21,169 nt of DNA from an uncultured Candidatus Saccharibacteria bacterium (GCA_938036845.1 CALHWA010000024.1:1-21169); one strand, 5' to 3'. Positions 12,434 through 20,023 are shown, numbered from the stretch's first letter. Numbers and translations: made by a program. Notes: generated by a model not told the origin, from the letters alone.

Positions 12434-14542
12434 ATGTATCACACAATTACCAAACGCGATGGGCGCATCGTGGCATTTGACGACACAAAAATTATGGCAG
12501 CAATCGAACGAGCTGGCCTAGAGACGGGTGAGTTTGCTGAGGAAGAGGCCTATCAGTTAGCTCAGGTGGCGATTACCCAGGCGCAGCAGACTATAGCGGA
12601 TGATACACTCACGGTGGAGCAGATACAGGATGTAGTGGAGGATACCTTGCTTTGCTCGCCATATAAAAAGACCGCTAAGGCGTATATTATTTATCGCGAT
12701 CAGCATCAAAAGCTGCGCGAGATTGCTGCTAGTGCACATGTTGACCTGATTGACCAATATTTACTCAAGCTTGATTGGCGGGTTAATGAGAATTCCAACA
12801 TGGGCTATAGCCTCCAAGGCCTTAATAATTACATCTCAAGTGAGGTGAGCAAAACCTACTGGCTAAACAAAATCTACAGCCCAGAGATTGGTCGCCTTCA
12901 TCGGTCGGGCGATCTCCATATTCACGATCTTAACCTTGTGAGCGTGTATTGTGTGGGCTGGGACTTAATGGATCTGCTCCGGCAGGGTTTCACTGGTGTG
13001 CCAAACAAGATTTCGTGTAAGCCAGCCCGACATTTTCGCACGGCACTCGGCCAGGTCGTGAACTACTTCTACACACTGCAGGGCGAGGCAGCTGGTGCGC
13101 AAGCCTTTAGCAATTTCGACACCTTGCTCGCACCATTTATTCGGGCAGATGGACTAGCGTACGATGAGGTGAAGCAGGTGCTACAAGAATTCATCTTTAA
13201 TGTTAATGTGCCGACGCGTGTTGGCTTCCAGACACCATTTACGAACATCACGCTTGACCTCGAATGTCCTAAGCATATGGCAGGCACACCTGTAATCATT
13301 GGCGGAGAGATGCAAGAGACCAACTACGGCGACTACCAGGATGAGATGAATACCTTTAATCGGGCACTGCTTGAGGTGATGACGGAGGGTGATGCTAATG
13401 GGCGGGTCTTTACTTTTCCGATTCCGACGTATAACATCACAGCTGATTTCGACTGGGATAATCCTGTGATTGACAACCTGTGGGAAGCCAGTGCAAAATA
13501 CGGCATTCCATACTTTAGTAATTTTGTGAATAGTGATATGAGCCCAGAAGATGCGCGCAGTATGTGCTGCCGCCTGAGGATTGATAATCGTCAACTGGAG
13601 TATCGTGGTGGTGGCCTGTTTGGGAGTAACCCAATGACGGGGTCAGTTGGTGTGGTGACGATTAACTTGCCCCGCTTGGCGCTGAAGTCGAGTGACGAAG
13701 CAGCGTTTCGGGCTGGTCTCGTCCACCTTATGGAGCACGCGCGTGATAGTCTCGAAGTTAAGCGCAAAACACTCGAGCGCCTAACCGATGCCAACCTCTA
13801 CCCCTATACCAAGTTTTATCTGCGCGATATCAAGCGGCGCTTTGGTGAATACTGGAAGAATCATTTCTCGACGATTGGCTTGATTGGCATGAATGAGGCA
13901 GCGCTTAATCTCCTTGGCGCGGACATCGGTCAGGCTGCAGGGCGGGAATTTGCCGAGCGGACGCTCGATCTAATGCGTGAGACGCTCGTGAAATTCCAAG
14001 AAGAAACTGGCAATAACTACAATCTTGAGGCAACACCAGCCGAAGGCACGACCTACCGCCTGGCGCAGATTGACCAGCGCGACTACCCAGAAACAGCGCA
14101 TTTTGCCAATGGTATTGGTGCCACGGTGCCAGCGCCGTTCTACACCAACAGTACTCACTTGCCAGTCAATTATACTGACGACCTCTTCGAGCTACTTGAT
14201 CTCCAAGACGAATTACAGACCAAATATACTGGTGGCACTGTCATCCACTTCTTCCTTGGTGAACGAATGGATGACCCCACAACACTCAAAGGGCTCGTGC
14301 GAACGATCTGCCACAATTACCGCTTGCCATACTTTACGATCAGTCCGAGCTTTAGTGTCTGCAAGAATCATGGCTATCTGCGTGGGGAACATGAGGCGTG
14401 CCCACAGTGCCAGGAGCCGTGTGAGATATATTCGCGGGTGGTGGGCTATTTGCGGCCGGTGCAGCAGTGGAATAAGGGCAAGCAAGCAGAGTTTGCGCTG
14501 CGCTACCACTACGACAAAGCAGCCGATACAATCGATGCTTAA
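12434..14542 (+). CDS. nrdD: Anaerobic (class III) ribonucleoside-triphosphate reductase
   Basis: NrdD reduces NTPs to dNTPs with an oxygen-sensitive glycyl radical; the product has 702 residues. An ATP-cone allosteric domain occupies about 1-90 (TKRDGRIVAFDDTKI opening). The catalytic domain has cysteines in YCVGWD (about 172) and SMCCRLRI (about 377), the positions expected for the active-site pair. Near the end is a zinc-site-like cluster (C643, C656, C659, C663), then the glycyl-radical motif RVVGYLRPV with G671 as the radical glycine. I start at ATG 12434, after AAAGGGGAGG (12421-12430). A longer frame from 12329 would begin inside the second NrdR box and adds a non-conserved N-terminus. 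nrdG follows after 25 nt. Confidence 0.96.
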   Translation: MYHTITKRDGRIVAFDDTKIMAAIERAGLETGEFAEEEAYQLAQVAITQAQQTIADDTLTVEQIQDVVEDTLLCSPYKKTAKAYIIYRDQHQKLREIAASAHVDLIDQYLLKLDWRVNENSNMGYSLQGLNNYISSEVSKTYWLNKIYSPEIGRLHRSGDLHIHDLNLVSVYCVGWDLMDLLRQGFTGVPNKISCKPARHFRTALGQVVNYFYTLQGEAAGAQAFSNFDTLLAPFIRADGLAYDEVKQVLQEFIFNVNVPTRVGFQTPFTNITLDLECPKHMAGTPVIIGGEMQETNYGDYQDEMNTFNRALLEVMTEGDANGRVFTFPIPTYNITADFDWDNPVIDNLWEASAKYGIPYFSNFVNSDMSPEDARSMCCRLRIDNRQLEYRGGGLFGSNPMTGSVGVVTINLPRLALKSSDEAAFRAGLVHLMEHARDSLEVKRKTLERLTDANLYPYTKFYLRDIKRRFGEYWKNHFSTIGLIGMNEAALNLLGADIGQAAGREFAERTLDLMRETLVKFQEETGNNYNLEATPAEGTTYRLAQIDQRDYPETAHFANGIGATVPAPFYTNSTHLPVNYTDDLFELLDLQDELQTKYTGGTVIHFFLGERMDDPTTLKGLVRTICHNYRLPYFTISPSFSVCKNHGYLRGEHEACPQCQEPCEIYSRVVGYLRPVQQWNKGKQAEFALRYHYDKAADTIDA

Positions 14543-14567
14543 ATAATAGAAAAAAGGGAGGATGGTG

Positions 14568-15260
14568 ATGGTTCAGATCGGTGGTATCCAAAAGTTTAGC
14601 ACAGTCGACTACCCAGGTCACACCTGTGCGGCAGTCTTCTTGATTGGCTGCAATATGCGCTGCGGTTACTGCCATAATCCAGAACTCGTCTTGCCTGAGC
14701 AGTACATTGGCTGTATCCCTGAGGCGGAGATTCTTGATTTTCTTGCGCGGCGGGTTGGCTTGCTTGATGGTGTCGCGATCAGTGGTGGCGAACCGACGAT
14801 GAGTGAGGATTTACCTGACTTCATTCGGGCTATCAAGCAGCTCGGTTTCCTCGTCAAGCTCGATACCAATGGGACCCACCCAGCAATGCTGCGCCAGATG
14901 CTGGATGAGCAACTACTCGACTTTGTAGCAATGGATATTAAGGGACCACTGGAAAAGTATGTAGAAATTGCCGCGCGGCCAATTGACACCGATGCGATTA
15001 TGGAAAGTATCGACCTCATTCGAAGCCGAGTCGATCACGAGTTTCGCACGACGATTGTGCGGGGGCAGCTTGAGCCAGCAGACTTCGATGCAGTCGGGCA
15101 GATGGTGCACGGTGCACAGCGCTTTGCCCTGCAGCATTTTATTGCAAGTGATACGCTGGTGAGTAGTCGCTTTTGCGATGAAACGAGCTTTACCGACGAG
15201 GAGATGGCCCAGGCTCAGCACATAATGCAGCGCTATGTAGCAGAATGTGTGGTGCACTGA
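14568..15260 (+). CDS. nrdG: Anaerobic ribonucleotide reductase activating protein (radical SAM)
   Basis: NrdG uses a [4Fe-4S] cluster and S-adenosylmethionine to generate the glycyl radical on NrdD. The product has 230 residues. The radical-SAM cysteines are C28, C32 and C35 in CNMRCGYC, preceded by the FSTVDYPG block usual in this subfamily. SGGEPT, the SAM-contact motif, is at about 73-78, and DTNGTHP and DFVAMDIKGPL follow. GGGAGG (14556-14561) touches an ATG at 14562 but is 6 nt from the in-frame ATG at 14568, so I place the start at 14568. The stop overlaps the next start codon by 1 nt (TGATG), indicating translational coupling. Confidence 0.94.
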   Translation: MVQIGGIQKFSTVDYPGHTCAAVFLIGCNMRCGYCHNPELVLPEQYIGCIPEAEILDFLARRVGLLDGVAISGGEPTMSEDLPDFIRAIKQLGFLVKLDTNGTHPAMLRQMLDEQLLDFVAMDIKGPLEKYVEIAARPIDTDAIMESIDLIRSRVDHEFRTTIVRGQLEPADFDAVGQMVHGAQRFALQHFIASDTLVSSRFCDETSFTDEEMAQAQHIMQRYVAECVVH

Positions 15261-15946
15261 TGCAGTACTATACAGGGACAATCCAGCAAGTGATTCAGCA
15301 CACACACGATGTAGCAACGCTGGTGTTTGATGCCAAAGGCGACGCACCATTTCGCTATACCGCCGGACAATACATTACCGTTATCAAGCCAGAGTCGCGC
15401 ACGCCTGAGGGTAAGGCATATAGCCTGTCGAGTTGGCCCGGCGAAACACATCTGAGCATTACCGTGAAGGATATTGGCGGTGAGTATTCCCACTACCTAT
15501 GCAGCCGGCAGGTGGGCGACCAACTAACTTTTTCGGCGGCGTATGGGTACTTTAATCCACTGACAGATCGCCCACTCGTGGGAATTGCAGCAGGAGTCGG
15601 TATTAGTCCGGTGTGGAGTATTATCAAGAGCGAATACGCGCGTGATCCACATCGGAATATTCAGCTCATGTATAGCAATCGGACCGTCGACGATATCGTC
15701 TTTGCGGCTGACCTTGCTGCATATGAGGCGCGTTACCCACGGCTGTCGCTTCACCACTTCGTGACACGCCAGGCAACAGTCTCGCCTAAGATACACCAGG
15801 GGCGAATTAATCTCGATACGTGTATCAACCCAGCGGCACACTACCTGGTGTGTGGTTCAGTTGCATTTACGCGAGCGATGTGGCAGGGGCTCACTGCGCG
15901 GGGTATTGCGAGTAAATGTATTGCAACAGAGGTGTTTTTCGAATGA
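15260..15946 (+). CDS. FNR-like FAD/NAD(P)H oxidoreductase
   Basis: This 228-residue flavoprotein is of the ferredoxin-NADP reductase superfamily. The FAD domain (1-100) has KAYSLSS (52-58), a variant of RxYS(L/T), and the glycine-rich FAD phosphate loop region around 73-76. The NAD(P) domain has GIAAGVGISP (108-117), CGS at 198-200 (the CGP-type motif) and an EVFFE C-terminus. It has no 2Fe-2S or haem domain, so it needs an external electron partner. Its 1-nt overlap with nrdG and 4-nt overlap with the next gene suggest that it supplies low-potential electrons for NrdG, as flavodoxin reductase does in E. coli. That role is inference; a dihydroorotate-dehydrogenase-type electron-transfer subunit is a less likely alternative. 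Confidence 0.85.
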   Translation: MQYYTGTIQQVIQHTHDVATLVFDAKGDAPFRYTAGQYITVIKPESRTPEGKAYSLSSWPGETHLSITVKDIGGEYSHYLCSRQVGDQLTFSAAYGYFNPLTDRPLVGIAAGVGISPVWSIIKSEYARDPHRNIQLMYSNRTVDDIVFAADLAAYEARYPRLSLHHFVTRQATVSPKIHQGRINLDTCINPAAHYLVCGSVAFTRAMWQGLTARGIASKCIATEVFFE

Positions 15947-16452
15947 GTGAGCAGCTTGCCAAAACACCAACCAAGCGCTCGCCGGAGGAAATTGCAGCCT
16001 GGCAAGAAAATGCGCGGCGGATTGCGCAGGAGCGGATTGGCCAAGCGGCCTGTAATGCATGCCCACTTGCCCGCATCTGCAGTGTTAAGAATCCCGAAGC
16101 CTGCAATCCGAACCAAATTGCTCAGCAAGCTGGTGGAGAATACACTGGTGGCGATAGCGCAGAGGTGTCATACAAAAAAGTCCTTGACGACGACCGTATT
16201 AATGTTGTGATTGCCAATGTCAAGAAGAAGGAGCAAACCAAGCCAAAACCACAGCGACTTCCTGAAGTACAAAGACCCCCAGCTAATACGATCAATATGC
16301 CGCCAGCTAACGTTATCAAAGCTCCACCAGCACGTCCGAAGATGGAACAATCGACCAAGCCAACAGTCATCCAGCAGATCATCAATGCGGTTGGGAAGTT
16401 GCTTGATGTCCCGAAAGCAAATCAGCAGCCTGCTCGACAGATACAAAAGTGA
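15943..16452 (+). CDS. Small CX2CX5CX7C protein, last gene of the nrd operon
   Basis: The product is 169 residues from ATG 15943, whose ATGA overlaps the stop of the flavoprotein gene. An N-terminal helix (about 13-35) is followed by four cysteines, C37, C40, C46 and C54, in the arrangement CX2CX5CX7C (beginning CNACPLARIC). This could bind an iron-sulfur cluster or zinc; the CX2CX5C part resembles the cluster loop of Nth-type glycosylases and WhiB proteins. A proline-rich linker with PPAN repeats (about 112-131) joins a short C-terminal helix (TVIQQIINAVGKLL). I do not recognise a family. Its place after nrdG and a flavin reductase suggests a small electron carrier or a redox sensor. A longer frame from 15916 lacks a ribosome-binding site. 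Confidence 0.8.
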   Translation: MSEQLAKTPTKRSPEEIAAWQENARRIAQERIGQAACNACPLARICSVKNPEACNPNQIAQQAGGEYTGGDSAEVSYKKVLDDDRINVVIANVKKKEQTKPKPQRLPEVQRPPANTINMPPANVIKAPPARPKMEQSTKPTVIQQIINAVGKLLDVPKANQQPARQIQK

Positions 16453-16494
16453 TCTTAGATGTGGATTAAATCCATCACACAAACCCCCGAGCAG

Positions 16495-16509
16495 TGGTAT
16501 AATAGAGGT
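16495..16509 (+). promoter_or_regulatory. Extended -10 promoter abutting the PAP2 gene (leaderless)
   Basis: TGGTATAAT (16495-16503), a perfect consensus -10 with TG extension, is followed by exactly six bases (AGAGGT) and ATG 16510. No -35 is visible. It rules out an upstream start at 16459, which would lie before the promoter. Confidence 0.75.
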
Positions 16510-17004
16510 ATGAATGCCATTGTTCGCCTAGTTGCTGATGGACTGATGATCCCGATTGTCGCTGTAGCTCTTTTTGCACTGTTTTTTCGTGCACCTCAAG
16601 CCCAACGCTACCAACGTTACACACGCGTATTTATGGCTGGCCTGACGTCCTATTGGTGTGCAAAGGTTATTGGTGCGCTCTGGCAACCCGAGACGCTCCG
16701 GCCATTTGAAAAGCTCGGCACCGACCCAGGTGCGCTCTATCTCAATAATCCCGGCTTTCCGTCCGATCACGCACTCTTTGCGATGTTTCTTACCTTAGCG
16801 GTATGGTATGTGACGCGCCGGCGACTACTCACCGTAGCGCTATTTGTTATGACAGTACTGGTGTGTCTTGGCCGCGTAGCGGCACTGGTACATACACCGC
16901 TCGATGTCGCTGGTGGGGTGGCCGTTGCACTGCTGGGCGCTGTATGGTATGTGCCGCATCACAAAAAATTCTGGCGCAGACTAGCAAAATCAGCAAAAAC
17001 ATAA
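16510..17004 (+). CDS. PAP2-family membrane phosphatase (BcrC-like)
   Basis: This 164-residue integral membrane phosphatase has about five hydrophobic segments (about 9-27, 38-56, 88-102, 106-120, 132-148). The PAP2 motifs are R-P at 64-65 (motif 1, KX6RP), PSDH at 84-87 (motif 2, with the PSDH variant seen in BcrC-type enzymes) and R122-X5-H128-X3-D132 (motif 3, with the nucleophilic histidine). The lysine expected seven residues before R64 is leucine (L57); the nearest lysine is K52. The PSDH variant and small size suggest undecaprenyl-pyrophosphate phosphatase, which recycles the peptidoglycan lipid carrier, but a phosphatidylglycerophosphate-type substrate cannot be excluded. Its stop codon is directly followed by the next promoter. 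Confidence 0.85.
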   Translation: MNAIVRLVADGLMIPIVAVALFALFFRAPQAQRYQRYTRVFMAGLTSYWCAKVIGALWQPETLRPFEKLGTDPGALYLNNPGFPSDHALFAMFLTLAVWYVTRRRLLTVALFVMTVLVCLGRVAALVHTPLDVAGGVAVALLGAVWYVPHHKKFWRRLAKSAKT

Positions 17005-17032
17005 TATAATAGCTCCCAGTAAGGAATTGGAG
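17005..17032 (+). promoter_or_regulatory. Promoter and Shine-Dalgarno of the 17042 gene
   Basis: TATAAT (17005-17010) begins on the base after the PAP2 stop codon. The expected start is near 17018, and GGAG (17029-17032) lies 9 nt before ATG 17042. A TTG at 17027 in the same frame would overlap this ribosome-binding site, so I prefer 17042. Confidence 0.6.
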
Positions 17033-17041
17033 CTAGATAAT

Positions 17042-17692
17042 ATGGACGAACAGATATACGCACGCACCGCCGACCCAGATGAGGTGGCCGAAGCGGCGCG
17101 CCAAGCTAAAAAAGCAAAAACTGCCAAAACGGCAACCATCACCAAGACGGTGCTTGATGACGGGCTTGACCACAGCCGAGCAATCGACAACCCCTTTGCT
17201 CAGGGTGGTGTGCTCGATACATCCGAAGACACCGAGCATTTTGTGAACTTATCGTGGCCCGATATGGGGCAGATTATGATAGGCGCGGCCATTACTGGTG
17301 TGGTGACGAGTGCAGTGCTGCTGCTCGTTGCCAACCTCGGGGTGTTTGGTGCGGTTTGTGGCCTTGGTAGTGCCAATCCAGCAAGCTGCGGCACACCCAC
17401 GTTCTATACGGTCTTGAGTGCAATGGTTGTGGCGGTGATCGTTGGGCTTATATTTTTGGTGCAGCGCCGTGTGTATCGGCCCGCTCTTGTTATGCTTGCG
17501 ACGGCAGTGGGTCTCTGGCCAGTGCTCACGTGGTTGGCCGCATCGTCGTGGTATGTGGTCGTGCCAGTTATCACGATTTTGATGGCACTAAGCATTGGCG
17601 TGTTTTCGTGGATCTCGCGCCTGCGTAACCTAGCAGTCACACTTGGTGCGATGGTGGCGATCATTGTATTGATATATCTTGCGACACTGTAG
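17042..17692 (+). CDS. Five-helix membrane protein with charged cytoplasmic N-terminus, function unknown
   Basis: The product has 216 residues. Residues 1-75 are hydrophilic, with a Lys/Ala/Thr-rich low-complexity stretch (AKKAKTAKTATITKT, about 22-36). Five predicted transmembrane helices follow at about 76-100, 121-141, 147-169, 171-191 and 197-215. The loop between helices 1 and 2 carries two cysteines (C106, C116) that could form an extracytoplasmic disulfide. I recognise no transporter or enzyme motif. It is separated from PAP2 by a promoter only, so some read-through cotranscription is likely. Confidence 0.75.
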   Translation: MDEQIYARTADPDEVAEAARQAKKAKTAKTATITKTVLDDGLDHSRAIDNPFAQGGVLDTSEDTEHFVNLSWPDMGQIMIGAAITGVVTSAVLLLVANLGVFGAVCGLGSANPASCGTPTFYTVLSAMVVAVIVGLIFLVQRRVYRPALVMLATAVGLWPVLTWLAASSWYVVVPVITILMALSIGVFSWISRLRNLAVTLGAMVAIIVLIYLATL

Positions 17693-17710
17693 ATATTCTG
17701 TGAGAATATC
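17692..17710 (+). terminator. Hairpin directly at the end of the 17042 gene
   Basis: GATATTCT (17692-17699) and AGAATATC (17703-17710) form an 8-bp stem with a 3-nt loop, starting at the last base of the stop codon. Only a weak T-containing tail (AGTCTTCTATC) follows, so termination is uncertain. I see no gene in 17711-17834. Confidence 0.4.
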
Positions 17711-17834
17711 AGTCTTCTATCGCAAGCGCTGAAACACTCACCACACCACGCCTTGTGTTAAAAGAGATACACTCACAAGATCAGCTGACACGCCCCGCTC
17801 ACTAAAACAACATGAGTGGCTGTTTCTGAGGAAA

Positions 17835-17849
17835 TGCTATACTAGAGAT
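17835..17849 (+). promoter_or_regulatory. Extended -10 promoter abutting rmuC (leaderless)
   Basis: TGCTATACT (17835-17843) is followed by exactly six bases (AGAGAT) and ATG 17850. No Shine-Dalgarno or -35 is visible. Confidence 0.65.
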
Positions 17850-18929
17850 ATGGAACTTTCTCTTGTGCTTGGAATTATTCTTATTGTTGTCCTCGTTGGC
17901 TGCGGTGCAGTACTGAGTCTGCTGCTGGCGAAGCTTAATGAGCTCAAAGATCAGCAATCGGTGGCGCTTCTCAAGAGCGATGTGACGGAGTTGTCGCGCA
18001 CGATAGCCGCTATGCAGCAGTCGGTCGGGGATAAGCTCGAGCGCTCGGGCGCTGCTATGCAAACGTCAGTCCAGAAGCAGCTCTCCGAGAGTGCTAAGCT
18101 GGTGGCCGATGTGACACAGCGCCTCACGAAGCTGGATGAGACTAATCGACGCGTCGTCGATGTAGCAGATGAGCTTAAGACACTACAAAACGTTCTGCAA
18201 AACCCCAAGCAGCGCGGTGTCTTTGGTGAATATTATCTGCAGAGCGTGCTTGAGAATGTATTGCCACCGGCTCAGTATCAGATGCAATATCGCTTTGCTG
18301 ATGGTGAGGCGGTCGATGCAGTGATCTTTCTTGACAAGGGACGCGTGCTGCCGATCGATAGCAAATTCAGCCTCGAGAACTACAACCGGATGATCAATGC
18401 TACGAATAAAGATGAGCGCCAGCAGCTACTCGGCCGCGTTAAGCTTGACCTTAAGCAGCGCATCGATGAAACGAGCAAATATATTCGCCCAAATGAAGAC
18501 ACAATGGACTTTGCCTTTATGTTTATCCCCAGTGAGTCGCTGTATTATGATCTGCTTATCAACAACGTAGGGCAGGGTGGCTCGAGCCGCGATCTTATTG
18601 AGTATGCCTTTCGCGATCGGCGGGTGATTATCGTGAGCCCAACTAGCTTCTTGGCATATTTGCAGACGGTGCTGCAGGGGCTGCGTAGCCTCCAGATCGA
18701 AGAGCAGGCCAAGGATATTCAGCTACGGGTTGGTCAGCTTGCGACGCATATCAAGAAGTTTGATGAATTACTAGGCAAAATGGGCAAGAGCCTCGCCACA
18801 ACAGTTGGTCACTACAACACAACCTATCGCGAGCTCGGCAAGATGGACAAAGACGTCGTGCGCATTGCTGGCGGTGAACGCCAGAGCGAGCCGCAGTTGC
18901 TCGAACGACCCCAGCGTGGGGATGAGTAG
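17850..18929 (+). CDS. rmuC: RmuC family DNA recombination protein
   Basis: The product has 359 residues. An N-terminal membrane helix (about 4-27) is followed by a long coiled coil (about 28-120; rich in Gln, Leu and Lys, with repeated AAMQQSV/AAMQTSV). The RmuC nuclease-like core starts at GVFGEYYLQSVLENVLPP and includes VDAVIFLDKGRVLPIDSKFSLENY, the conserved D...DxK block that relates the family to PD-(D/E)XK nucleases. RmuC limits inversions at short inverted repeats in E. coli, and its biochemistry is little known. Length is somewhat shorter than E. coli RmuC (475). It converges with the S51 peptidase gene, with only 29 nt between the stops. Confidence 0.93.
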   Translation: MELSLVLGIILIVVLVGCGAVLSLLLAKLNELKDQQSVALLKSDVTELSRTIAAMQQSVGDKLERSGAAMQTSVQKQLSESAKLVADVTQRLTKLDETNRRVVDVADELKTLQNVLQNPKQRGVFGEYYLQSVLENVLPPAQYQMQYRFADGEAVDAVIFLDKGRVLPIDSKFSLENYNRMINATNKDERQQLLGRVKLDLKQRIDETSKYIRPNEDTMDFAFMFIPSESLYYDLLINNVGQGGSSRDLIEYAFRDRRVIIVSPTSFLAYLQTVLQGLRSLQIEEQAKDIQLRVGQLATHIKKFDELLGKMGKSLATTVGHYNTTYRELGKMDKDVVRIAGGERQSEPQLLERPQRGDE

Positions 18930-18962
18930 TTTAGTTTTTCGACAAAGAAAACTCATTACTAC
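18926..18962. terminator. Imperfect hairpin between convergent rmuC and peptidase genes
   Basis: AGTTTT (18933-18938) pairs with AAAACT (18948-18953). GTAGT (18926-18930) pairs with ACTAC (18958-18962) beyond an internal loop. It includes both stop codons and could act as a shared terminator on both strands. The stem is AT-rich and irregular. Confidence 0.4.
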
Positions 18963-19594
18963 TCGGCGTCGTGTATCGAGTAATCTGCTCCATTCTGAAT
19001 CAAAACTTGCCTATCACCCAGGAATATAACATCATCTCGCTCCTGAGTAAGCTTTGCCACTGTCTTGGCAAATGCTGGAGTGTCGGCGTGAGGTAAGATA
19101 GTCTTATCAAGCAGTTTGAGGCCATCCCACACAATGTACTCGGCAAACTCTGGTTTGTCGAGCGCAGCAATATGGCGCAAGCTGGCACCAGCGACCACTG
19201 CACCAGCACTTGCTCCACCGTAGACGACGGCGTCCTCATTGAGTAAGCGGCGTAGTACATCATCAAAGCCAGTCTGTGCCATAGTATCGCGCAACATAAA
19301 GGTGTTGCCGCCAAGCACCCAGATTAAGTCATAATGCTTGAGAGCGAGATATTGATAATCCTTTAGCTTTGGATCAGCGAAGTGCTTTAGGTCAATCACA
19401 GCAGGCCTCTTCTCGACGCCAAGTGAGCGGAACATCTCCCTCGCCTCGGTGATGCGAAGCATACGAATTCGCCGGATGTAGCAGTCTAGTGCGTTGGGAA
19501 TCAGTGCAATATTCGTCTCGGCCGGCTCTTTGCCAATCAATGCGAAGAGCTGGTCTGGTGCAGGAACGGTGCAGGATGATAAATAGAGTCTCAT
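18959..19594 (-). CDS. Peptidase E-like serine protease (family S51)
   Basis: The product is 211 residues of the S51 (dipeptidase E, glutamine amidotransferase-like) fold. The WVLGGNTF block (92-99) and the nucleophile elbow GASAGA with Ser129 (GxSAG) are clear. A candidate histidine is H159 in LPHAD. Peptidase E cleaves Asp-X dipeptides in the cytoplasm, and cyanophycinase is a relative. There is no signal peptide. I use ATG 19594; GAGG 9 nt upstream could be its Shine-Dalgarno. A GTG at 19609 in the same frame would add five residues. The strong minus-strand promoter at 19828-19856 may drive it through the small ORF region. Confidence 0.85.
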   Translation of the reverse strand: MRLYLSSCTVPAPDQLFALIGKEPAETNIALIPNALDCYIRRIRMLRITEAREMFRSLGVEKRPAVIDLKHFADPKLKDYQYLALKHYDLIWVLGGNTFMLRDTMAQTGFDDVLRRLLNEDAVVYGGASAGAVVAGASLRHIAALDKPEFAEYIVWDGLKLLDKTILPHADTPAFAKTVAKLTQERDDVIFLGDRQVLIQNGADYSIHDAE

Positions 19595-19693
19595 GGAAAA
19601 ATACCTCACGAGTTAGGGTTATGTTGATATGAAAGTCGACTTTGAAGCGAAATTACCTGATATCCGTCGTGGTCAATCTCTCGTGAGTGACTG

Positions 19694-19816
19694 CTACCTG
19701 CTCGAGAATATCATCCGGCTCAATCGTAATATCGGCGATACGCATAGCACGTGTTTTTCGTCTGAAAGTACGTATTTGAATAGTACCGGGTATAATTTCT
19801 TCTTTACGACCTTCAT
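19694..19816 (-). CDS. Candidate 40-residue basic ORF downstream of a strong promoter
   Basis: ATG 19816 is the first start codon after the promoter at 19828-19856 and lies 11 nt from the -10 box, so it would be nearly leaderless. It encodes 40 residues starting MKVVKKKLYPVLFKY and ending at TAG 19694. A different minus-strand frame is open from 19973 to 19653 and reads as a more protein-like peptide (EPDDILEQVAVTHERL near the end). However, it has no ATG, GTG or TTG between the promoter and ATG 19745. Either frame, a frameshifted gene, or merely the leader of the S51 gene is possible. I see no homologue by eye. Confidence 0.25.
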   Translation of the reverse strand: MKVVKKKLYPVLFKYVLSDEKHVLCVSPILRLSRMIFSSR

Positions 19817-19827
19817 GTAGTGTCGCT

Positions 19828-19856
19828 ATTGTAAATCCCCACGTGAGATTTGTCAA
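19828..19856 (-). promoter_or_regulatory. Consensus promoter (TTGACA-17-TACAAT), minus strand
   Basis: On the minus strand, a perfect -35 TTGACA (19856-19851), an exact 17-bp spacer and TACAAT (19833-19828) form the strongest-looking promoter in the window together with that of rpsP. Transcription should start near 19821. Its first full-length gene downstream is the S51 peptidase, 227 nt away, which leaves a long leader or a small gene. Confidence 0.75.
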
Positions 19857-20023
19857 ACAGAGGTAGCAATAATCGTAGCAAAAACCACAACGTATTTCGG
19901 AGTATAATACATACGCCATATATTGCTTCTTCGTGCAAAAAATGACCTCTGGCGGATCGATGTATATGATCAAAATAGACTATCTTGCTTGCAAAAAATA
20001 TGGATAAAGTTATTGTCTTGTGT

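Noticed and set aside
16459..16509. Longer N-terminus of the PAP2 protein from ATG 16459
   Set aside because: A consensus TGGTATAAT lies inside the extension and the hydrophobic first helix begins properly at 16510.
19629..19820. Plus-strand 63-codon frame upstream of the GH16 gene
   Set aside because: No Shine-Dalgarno or promoter serves it, and it lies antisense to the strong minus-strand promoter's transcript. Its Asn/Ser/Thr/Phe-rich second half looks non-coding.
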